A stretch of DNA of 16,003 nt from Conidiobolus incongruus B7586 (lineage: Eukaryota; Entomophthoromycota; Entomophthoromycetes; Entomophthorales; Conidiobolaceae). Below the pieces are notes generated by a model, which saw nothing but the letters and a program-made list of their open reading frames with translations, ran no database searches and was not told the DNA's origin. Below are positions 8,667 through 16,003 of the stretch, piece after piece (positions within the stretch are counted from its first letter, which is position 1; each line of letters begins with the position of its first letter). The stretch covers positions 1 to 16,003 of the forward strand of contig JNEM01012961.1 in assembly GCA_000697335.1 (NCBI GenBank). Direction: 5' to 3'. The position numbers were made by a program, and so were the translations under genes.

Positions 8667-9730
8667 TTAAATATTAGCTTGTTTCATAACTTCTTCAGCA
8701 AAATTATCTTCAGCCTTTTCTATACCTTCACCAGCTTCCAATCTGCAGAAAGCTTCAATGCTTAACTTGAGCTGGTGTGAGTCAACATATTGCTTCAAAG
8801 TGTTGCCGACAGTTTCACTACCAAAGATGAAGCTTTGGTTCAATAAGACCGAAGAAGATAAGAATTCTTCATATTCGTTGGCAGAGAGCTCGTTCTTCTT
8901 GGCGATAGCAAGGGAATCTGCAGCAGACAAACACTGAGGGTTGAATCCAACAACTTGACGAGCCAATTGTCTGGCCAACTTGGGGACGGGCTCAGCTTCG
9001 CCAGCACCTTCAATCTTCATGACGACCAAACCACCAATCTTACCGCCAGATTCCAATCCGCCGTGGGCAAAGCCAGCAGTAAAATACTTAGCATCGCCAG
9101 TCTGTGGTAAGTTAGTCAAAACAGTTCTACGCAGCACAATATTCTCTCCTAACTTGCCAATAGTTTCATTGATCTTCTGTTGAACTGTGACATCTTCAGA
9201 GATAACAGCTTGTTGGACGATTTCTGGAGATAAGTTCAAAATAATGTCGTTAGACTTGTCGGTGGATAAGGTTAAGACGGTCTTGGCAATGGATTGGATT
9301 AATTCATGAAAATTATCATTACGGCTTACAAAATCAGTTTCGCAGCATAACTATTATGCGAATGTTAAAATAAAGCTATTTAATCATAATAAATTCTTGT
9401 ATTTACCTCAACCAAAGCACCCTTAGAAGTACCGTTAGCCAAGTCATTAACTGTAGCAACACCGACAAGACCTTCACTAGCGACACGACCGGCCAATTTA
9501 GCACCTTTCTTGGCTCCAGCTTCGGCCAAGTTAGTTTGGATCCATTCTAAAGCCTTATCGAGGTCGTTATTGGTGGCGACTAAAGCCTCCTTGGCTTTAC
9601 TAATGCTAATCTCGGTCTTTTGACGAATTTTAGCGATTAATTTGATATCAGGTTTGATAGCCTGAGATGAGTAATATCTATTGGCATTAACTATAACTTG
9701 ACTAAATAAGCTTTTGCTGATTAATTTCAT
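8667..9730 (-). CDS. Mitochondrial elongation factor Ts
   Basis: EF-Ts is the guanine-nucleotide exchange factor that recycles mitochondrial EF-Tu from its GDP form during protein synthesis. The exons 9407-9730 and 8667-9350, with a 56-nt intron, give 335 residues, a usual size for the mitochondrial form. Residues 1-22 (MKLISKSLFSQVIVNANRYY..) form a basic, Ser/Asn-rich presequence. The N-terminal UBA-like domain follows (about 29-70: IAKIRQKTEISISKAKEAL, then DLDKALEWIQ), then KKGAKLAGRVASEGLVGV and, across the splice, VELCCETDFVSRND, the family hallmark. Here the usual Asn of VELNCETDF is Cys; other acceptors I tried give stops. The core dimerisation region includes FTAGFAHGGLESGGKIGGLV and LARQLARQVVGFNP, and the end is EVMKQANI. 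It faces the mitochondrial HisRS gene tail to tail, so two mitochondrial translation genes are neighbours. Confidence 0.93.
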
Positions 9731-11122
9731 TTTTGAATTATTTTTAATGTTAATTTAATGGATAGTTAATTATTGGGCTATGGAGCTACATCTCTTTATA
9801 ATAGGAGGGAATTTAGTAGAATTATGGGTTAAGTTCAAAATCTAGATGATTAAAAATTAATATAAAATTATTATTTATTTTAGAAGAGGGTCGAAAAAGG
9901 TAATGCAATAAGGTAACATGGTAGTTTGAATAAGCTCGAGTTAAGTTATATTGTCTATTGCTATATTTAGAGAGAATAGGATTATTATAAAAATTGATCA
10001 AAATTTTTAGAGAAATAAATTAAGGAATGGTGATTTAGTGTTATAATTACTTCCTGCCATCGCATTGATAAACATGATAATATTTTTTGGAATTTCAATC
10101 CATGTATTTACCTTAATTTCTTTTATCATTTTTATTTATATTAATTTTTATGTGTTTAATATTTACTTTGTTAATTAATTTATTTTATTTTATCAGAATA
10201 TGCGAATATTGGTCCACTTCATTGATCAATAATTATCACAATTTGAATTTTATCAATTAAATAAAATTTATATATTATTACAACATAATATTCATTATTC
10301 GAATTTGATATTTTATTATTTCAATGAATAGTATTATTATTCTATATAATTTGAAAATTTTAAGTAACATGATTATCCCATCAATTATCAGCATTTAGTA
10401 TAAAGATTGGACATAGCAATGTATTATTCAACTTTCAAAATAAATACATTATCTAATATTAAATATCTACAGAAAGTATTTTTTAAACAATCAATTTATT
10501 TTAATATCTTTGACTAGTTTAATGTAATTATTTTAGTATTTTTTTTTAGTTTTTCATAAATTAATAATTTTATTTTGATTGTATATTGTTCATCGAAATA
10601 CCATCTAATATAGTAGTGTATGAGGTAGTAAATGTAATGGTTTAAAAAATGAAGTTAAACATAAACCTAATGCAATTTAATTATGTATAAATTTCAGATT
10701 GAATAAAATGTAATTTATAAATAATTTCTTTAATACTGAATTGACTAGTATTTAAATTTGTTTATATTTGAAAACTATATATTAGCTTCAAATGGTATAG
10801 TGGTAAAGTGTCATGTGAATTTTAAATCAATTATTGAAATCAATATCAAATATTAATTATATCATTCAAATTATTTTGTATTCAATTTTTATTTTATTTA
10901 ATTTAATTTGGTAAATATTTCAGTAGTCGTTAATTCAATTCTCTTATACATTACCTAAGTTTGGTATTATGAATATTATAATTATGATATTAATTAATTG
11001 TCTCAAAAATTTATTGAAAAGAAAAGGACAAAAGATCGATTAGAATAAATGATTTGAGTAACAAAAATACTCAAAGATTTCACAAATTGACTTTGTAACG
11101 TTTACTTTAAAATATGTCAACA
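9731..11122. other. AT-rich spacer between EF-Ts start and mevalonate kinase end
   Basis: This 1.4-kb stretch contains the EF-Ts promoter (near 9731-9900) and the mevalonate kinase 3' UTR (near 11122). No ORF, tRNA or repeat family can be supported. The section 9770-9960 has more G on the plus strand than the rest, but it reads as no protein. A lone tRNA-like A-box word sits at 10793-10803 without the rest of a tRNA. Confidence 0.6.
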
Positions 11123-12846
11123 TTAAAGCTTAGTTAAAAAATTCCAGTTGGGAGGAATTTTAGTAACGAGGGAAGGTTCGTGATTATGGAGGAAATCTTG
11201 TGAAGTGAGGTTGGGACATGCTTGGAAGGCAATACCAGGTCCTCCCATAGTTGTGCTATAGCTATCCCATCCTCTTTCTAATAGTTCATTTTGCATTGAG
11301 TTGATTGTAGTTTGAGTGATATTGGGCTTTAAAAGAGATAAAGCACATCCACCACCTCCAGCTCCAGTTAATTTGGATTTGGTTTCGTATTTGTTTGTGA
11401 CTTCACGAACGTGTTCAAGGCTCTTGTGGCTTAATCCCAAACTGGCGAGTAAACCATGATTGAGTTCGACCAATTTCTAATAAAAATAAAAATTAATTCA
11501 AATATATTAATCAATTTAAAAAGTGATAAATACTTCTAGTTCTTGGAAGTAATCTTCTAATGGAACTAAATTAAGCTATCAGCTTATGAATTAAAATTAT
11601 TTTTCAAATAAATAATACCATTCTTTTCATAATAGAATTTAAAAGTTTGTGAAATAGCATCAATACTTTCGAGCATAGGTTTGACAACTTCGGGGAACTA
11701 ATAAATAGTCAAAAGTTAATCAAAGTCTATGGTATGTTGACCTTGGATATTACTTGGTTGTAAGTTTCTCTAACTTTAGAAACGAGTGTTTTAGTGTCTC
11801 TAGGAACTTTAGTATTAGTTAATAAAACTTTAGAAGAGCGGAATCTAAAGATAATTAAGTAAATAAAATAAATATTACTGAGTAAAGTCATTAAAAATAC
11901 CTATCCAAAAGTTTAAAATTGCCAGATTTATAAAGAGCCACACCACCTAATCTAGTATTAACAAATTAAATCAAAAATATAAAATAATATTCATTACCAT
12001 AAGTACTAATAGTATTATCAATACCAGAAGGATTACCATGTAAAATTTTCTCTGCCAAGAAAGCGTGATAATTGATAAATTCCAGTAATTTTGAAGAGTG
12101 GTCTCCATTCAATACGTGAGGCATAAAGATTTTTATTAAAGCACCAGCAATACTCACTGAAAAAGCGGCTGAAGAACCCAATCCAGCACCCACTGGGAGA
12201 GACGATACAACTGTTATATTAAACCCTTGACTATTAAAATTAATTAATATTTTTTTTAAAAAAATTGCGATATTCTGTTACTTCCAGTTTCTTGGGATAA
12301 GACGAACCAAGAGGGTTAAAAATGCTAAAATAGCTTTTTCTTGGTTAGGGAATTGACTTTCTCCGATTAAATCTTTCAAGTTGAGGTTATTTTTTTCAAT
12401 ATCAAGCTTAATATATTCTAAGTTTCAATCAATTAATAGAAGTATAATATATGAAGATATCGTTAATACCCTCTAAACTTTTAGGATTACTGGGGTCAAA
12501 AACAGATTGTTCAAATTGACTAAGTGGAAGATCAGACAGTTTCCACTTCAAAGAAAATTTCAAATCGGGAGCTGAAAACCGAATTTTATCATCGGCTCTG
12601 GGGATATAAAAAGCATAAGTTCTCAAATTAATAGCAGCGGCCACAGCAGTCTAAAACTTATATTAATACTAATGTTGAAAAATTTTTTAAATTAATTACT
12701 TTTCCGTAAACTACCGCATGTTCCCCGAAAAGAATAACTTTACCTGGGGCTGAACAAACGAAAGGCTCGTCGGAATCGGGGTGAATAGCGAAGCTCTGAT
12801 CGCTCACATTATTTAAAGTCATTTTCATTAATTCATCTAGCACCAT
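11123..12846 (-). CDS. Mevalonate kinase
   Basis: GHMP-family kinase that phosphorylates mevalonate with ATP in the pathway to isopentenyl diphosphate, sterols and prenyl groups; cytosolic or peroxisomal. Nine exons fit in phase: 12700-12846, 12470-12650, 12282-12417, 11998-12230, 11901-11946, 11754-11844, 11619-11697, 11534-11565 and 11123-11476. The eight introns are 49-57 nt. The product is 432 residues, near the size of yeast Erg12. An in-frame TAG 9 nt before the ATG supports the start. Motif 1 is SAPGKVILFGEHAVVYGK (32-49, Lys36). The ATP loop is PVGAGLGSSAA (167-177). The catalytic-base motif is NPSGIDNTIS (Asp226). The C-terminal GHMP motif is LTGAGGGGCA (351-360). NTKVPRDTKTLV is also typical. 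The donor of intron 6 (11753) has an in-frame alternative 12 nt further on, which would add VISK. Feedback by prenyl diphosphates is known for the family but cannot be seen here. Confidence 0.95.
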
Positions 12847-13575
12847 TTTGATCTATATTATTGAAGTTCTATGGGGAATTAGAATTAAAGGATATTTTAT
12901 GTATGAAGAACAGTAGTGTGACAATGTTTAACTAACATGTTAAAAAAAATTAATTCAATATAGATTTAGTTTGATTTCAAATATTTGAAATTACTAATTT
13001 AGGAAATTGTAAACCTTAATTAATTGTATAATTATATTTTTCAATATAAAATAAAAATATCCATAATATTTTCTCAATGTATACCAAAGAAACATGAATT
13101 AAGAGAGATACAACATATAATAACATTTCAGTCATGAGAATAATTTTAATTTCTAATTTTAAAATTCCCTTTGGGTAGGTAAAAAATGTGTTATTTATTT
13201 TTAATATGTTCCAATTGAATCCAAATTAGAGAACAAAAGTATATTTTATAGAACAATATTCAACAAAATCTTATTTTTATATTCACTACAAAATCTCAAT
13301 TACATCATGAATTTTATTTCAATAATTTACATATGATACCCCAAGTAATTAATTATTGGCTAAAATTGATACTATCAACTATCTAAACAACTCTAATAGT
13401 GGATATTTAATAAATATAGAAACATTTCAAATAATTAAATTGGTGTTAAAACAACATTGAGCTGCAGTGTCAAAATTCACCATTCTCAGAATTTCCTCTA
13501 GTTCTGAGCACGCGAAACAATATTTGATCAAGGTCTAAGCATATTACTGTCATTCTTAGCCAAATATGAATAATT
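12847..13575. other. AT-rich spacer upstream of mevalonate kinase
   Basis: This contains the mevalonate kinase promoter (adjacent to 12847). Nothing else is recognisable up to about 13440. From there to 13575 the sequence is less AT-rich and partly coding-like, for example the plus-strand text ETIFDQGLSILLSFLAKYE at about 13510-13570. It has stops on either side and no start, so I do not call it a gene. Confidence 0.55.
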
Positions 13576-13581
13576 TTGACT

Positions 13582-13893
13582 ATGTTTCTGCCTCCAAAGT
13601 ATAAAAATGAGTTGGAAACTTATCAAACAGCCTTAGATATTGGGATAAAACTAGAAAGGTCAAAGCTTTACAAGCTCCAGGTGAATTTATGTTTTACCTA
13701 TTTTTTGATATCCAATAACTATTTAATCAAGGAGAAAGTAATATCCAACTTAAAAAACATCACATACAACACAGGAGTCTCTTCAAAAAACACAATCTCA
13801 AACAACAGGTCTATTTCCCATAAAAAGTTCCCTGAACATAAGATTTTAGATCAACACTCAATTACAAACATTATCGTTTCAAAATCCTATTAG
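13582..13893 (+). CDS. Orphan small ORF, unrecognised, possibly gene remnant
   Basis: An open frame of 103 codons from the ATG at 13582 (MFLPPKYKNELETYQTALDI...) to a TAG. It matches no family I know. The first third is charged and could be helical (KNELETYQTALDIGIKLERS). The rest is Ser/Asn/Lys-rich and low in complexity. A 51-nt intron would fit in frame at 13681-13731 (donor after CTCCAG, AATAACT before the acceptor), matching the intron size of the neighbouring genes, and would leave 86 residues. Its acceptor (ATCAAG) is weaker than the TTAG/ATAG seen elsewhere. It may be a real lineage-specific gene, an exon of a gene missed here, or a relic of an older gene whose other pieces lie at 13440-13570. 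Expression is unknown. Confidence 0.25.
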   Translation: MFLPPKYKNELETYQTALDIGIKLERSKLYKLQVNLCFTYFLISNNYLIKEKVISNLKNITYNTGVSSKNTISNNRSISHKKFPEHKILDQHSITNIIVSKSY

Positions 13894-14290
13894 AACAAAT
13901 ATATAAAAATGACATAAATAAAAAGCAACAAAAACAGAGTATATTTATTATTATACTATAAAATATGAAAAGTATAACTTTTTATTATATGAATAAAATT
14001 TTAATTAATTCATTTAAATAATTATAATTTATTTTAATTATTAGCTTTTAAATTCCTTATAATTTCTTATTATTAGTGTAGAAATTAAGTAATGGCACAA
14101 TTTTAAAATTAAAATTAAACAAATAAATTAATAAATAATATATAAAAATTAATGAATAATATAAAATTAATAGCTTTTTTATTATTAATAACTCTTTTCT
14201 ATACCTTTAGTAAACTTCTAATACTTAAAAAACAGTTCTTTCTATTAAAGACTGAAATTTGATGTTTTATGAGCCAATTTAATTTGTTTA

Positions 14291-14340
14291 CAGGAATTTT
14301 TTTTCCTGCAAGCTGTTTTTTTAATTGTCTAAAACAATTA
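14291..14340. repeat. Two adjacent small hairpins
   Basis: CAGGAA-T6-TTCCTG (14291-14308) has a 6-bp stem. TAATTGT-CTAAA-ACAATTA (14322-14340) has a 7-bp stem. The first is followed by a T-run after GCAAGCTG. They are visible directly, but their function is unknown. Confidence 0.5.
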
Positions 14341-14857
14341 TAATTATATAAGTTATAATCAAGTGAATATACTAGATGTAGTAACTCCCTTTAATTTTTT
14401 TTATATAAAAAATTTTTTACAACTTTAACTTTATGTATTTTACAATTATTATGTAAAATAATAGGTGTTTTTAATTTATATTAAGAACACTATTTAAAAA
14501 TTATTTTATTTAAAAAAGTAATATATAACTTACTATTAATTAATTTTCTTTGAGGTATTAAATAAAAAAACTATATACTATTATAATTTATTATAACAAT
14601 TAACATTCACTTATATTTAAAGTGTTTATTTATTAAAATTTATAGAGGAGATTAATTTAGCTTAACTTAATATTTTGTTTTATTTTTAAATAAAAGATTA
14701 TATAAAAGAGTTTAAGATTCATTAATTATAAATATTTACTGTAAAAACTTTTGTTTTTAGTTATACCTTAATAAATTTAATTTAGCTATAACTATTTTAA
14801 TTTTTTTATGCTTCTGTTAAATTATAAGGTATCTATTTTATATTTTTATTAATTAAT

Positions 14858-14873
14858 TTAAGTTTAAACTTAA
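14858..14873. repeat. Perfect 16-bp palindrome
   Basis: TTAAGTTTAAACTTAA is its own reverse complement, centred on GTTTAAAC. In DNA this AT-rich it could arise by chance, so no function is claimed. Confidence 0.6.
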
Positions 14874-15307
14874 GTAAATATTACATGCTTATATAATTAA
14901 CATTAAATTACTTTAATAATTCTTTAATAGAAATAAAAAGGTATTTCTTAATATAATTTTTTATTCTATTAATAAGTAAAAGAGTAACAATAGAAATTAA
15001 TCTTTTAAATTTTGGTAAATTTTAAATAATGTTTTTTCTAGCTTAAAAATCACAAATTTAGTGATATATAGTAGTTTTAGTTAAAATACTATCTTTATAA
15101 ATTGTTTACAAGTTTTAAATGATTTATAACTAAGTTTTAAGAATATAAAAATAAAAGCCTTTTGATAATCACAATCTAATTTAAACATATTTAAATTTAA
15201 ATGTAAATTTTAAAATCAAAATATTTTAATAAAAAAATAATAAAAATTAAATATATATATATAGTTTGAAAATATTTATTTTCCTATATATTATATATAT
15301 ATATATA

Positions 15308-15339
15308 ATCTTTCAAAACATATAATATGTTTGAAAGAT
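15308..15339. repeat. 15-bp inverted repeat with one-base bulge
   Basis: ATCTTTCAAAACATAT is followed by ATATGTTTGAAAGAT, which pairs with it apart from one extra A in the left arm. The loop is minimal. An (AT)n tract lies immediately upstream (about 15283-15307). The arms contain real C and G, so this is less likely to be a chance result of composition than the other palindromes here. Confidence 0.65.
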
Positions 15340-16003
15340 CAGAAATTAAAATATTTGCCATTTCTTAATTTCTATACTAATAATCCTTAATAGTAATATA
15401 TAAGTGAATACTTTTACCATATTTTAGTAAATTTAAAATAATTGTATAAAATATATTATTGATATATAATGATATTAAAATGGAGAAGTTTATATCATTA
15501 ATTATAAGTTTATATGTTATTATATTAAATCACATACCTAAATAATATTTAATTAATTAACTATTATTGACAAATTAAGAAAACTATTCAAAGTTATAAA
15601 ATTTTTTTATTAAAATTATCAATATTATAATAAAACAAAAAAAGGAAAGATCAAAATAATCTTTAATATTTGAATAAAATTAATTTGTATTTTTATATTA
15701 AAATCATATTTTTTAAACTGTTCCTCAATAAATTTCGTATTACTTTATATTTTGAAAATATAATATATTATTATTTTTAGATAGTAATTAATAAACTATT
15801 TTTTATAGATAGAAACTATTTTTCTTCAATATATATATTAAATTATTATTTTATATAATTTATTAAGTATAATAAAAAATAAATTTATTGTTTTGAGTTA
15901 TTTATCCTATTATTAATTGATAATTCTGATAAGTTTTTTATTTATATTATATATAATATTTAAATTGATTAATATTGTTAATTATTGCTATATAAATCTA
16001 TTC

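Larger units (their letters stand above)
13894..16003. other. Extremely AT-rich desert, no gene seen
   Basis: More than 2 kb with G and C almost absent and stops every few codons in all frames. It differs from the other spacers in its length and in its clusters of short inverted repeats. I find no tRNA, no coding-like stretch, no transposon end and no organelle gene text. It may be a long intergenic stretch, an old sequence worn down by AT-biased mutation, or part of a heterochromatic block that continues past the window. Confidence 0.6.

Noticed and set aside
10786-10860. Possible tRNA-Gly-like gene (A-box word TGGTATAGTGG at 10793-10803)
   Set aside because: No acceptor stem, anticodon stem or B box follows. 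It may be an old remnant or chance.
13894-16003. Mitochondrial DNA insertion in the AT desert
   Set aside because: No organelle protein, rRNA or tRNA text could be read in it; AT-richness alone is not evidence.
1-16003. New defence system, mobile element or CRISPR
   Set aside because: No regularly spaced repeats, transposase, integrase, terminal repeats or target-site duplications were seen; the recognised genes are ordinary eukaryotic housekeeping genes.

Overview
The window is nuclear DNA from a compact, very AT-rich eukaryote. The best guess is an early-diverging (zygomycete-type) fungus. Reasons: interrupted genes with tiny GT...AG introns, a fungal-looking eIF3c, a Cti6-like PHD protein, a broken LYR/Cup1-like gene of a type known from fungi, and nuclear genes for mitochondrial translation factors. 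A lineage such as Entomophthoromycotina would fit the base composition, but the sequence alone does not prove it.

Layout from left to right. 1-1573 (+): the C-terminal part of eIF3 subunit C; its 5' end lies outside the window. 1574-2436: spacer with a large palindromic (AAT)n(ATT)n repeat. 2437-3812 (-): a decayed gene for an LYR-motif (Cup1-like) protein that still shows two intron boundaries. 3891-3962 (-): a clean tRNA-Thr(AGU). 4649-6266 (-): a four-exon PHD-finger protein whose first coding exon is only ATGG. 6693-8313 (+): a five-exon, alphaproteobacterial-type histidyl-tRNA synthetase with a mitochondrial presequence. 8667-9730 (-): a two-exon mitochondrial EF-Ts. 11123-12846 (-): a nine-exon mevalonate kinase. 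13582-13893 (+): an orphan ORF inside a relatively GC-rich island. From about 13920 to the end: an extremely AT-rich desert with short inverted repeats and no recognisable gene.

The genes are mostly housekeeping. eIF3c serves cytosolic translation initiation. HisRS and EF-Ts serve mitochondrial translation. The tRNA serves cytosolic decoding. Mevalonate kinase serves isoprenoid and sterol synthesis. The PHD protein probably acts in a histone-deacetylase-type chromatin complex. No operon, mobile element, CRISPR array or obvious new multi-gene system is visible. The exons given are inferred by hand from splice sites, reading frame and family similarity. In all four intact spliced genes the phases close exactly: 425, 469, 335 and 432 residues.
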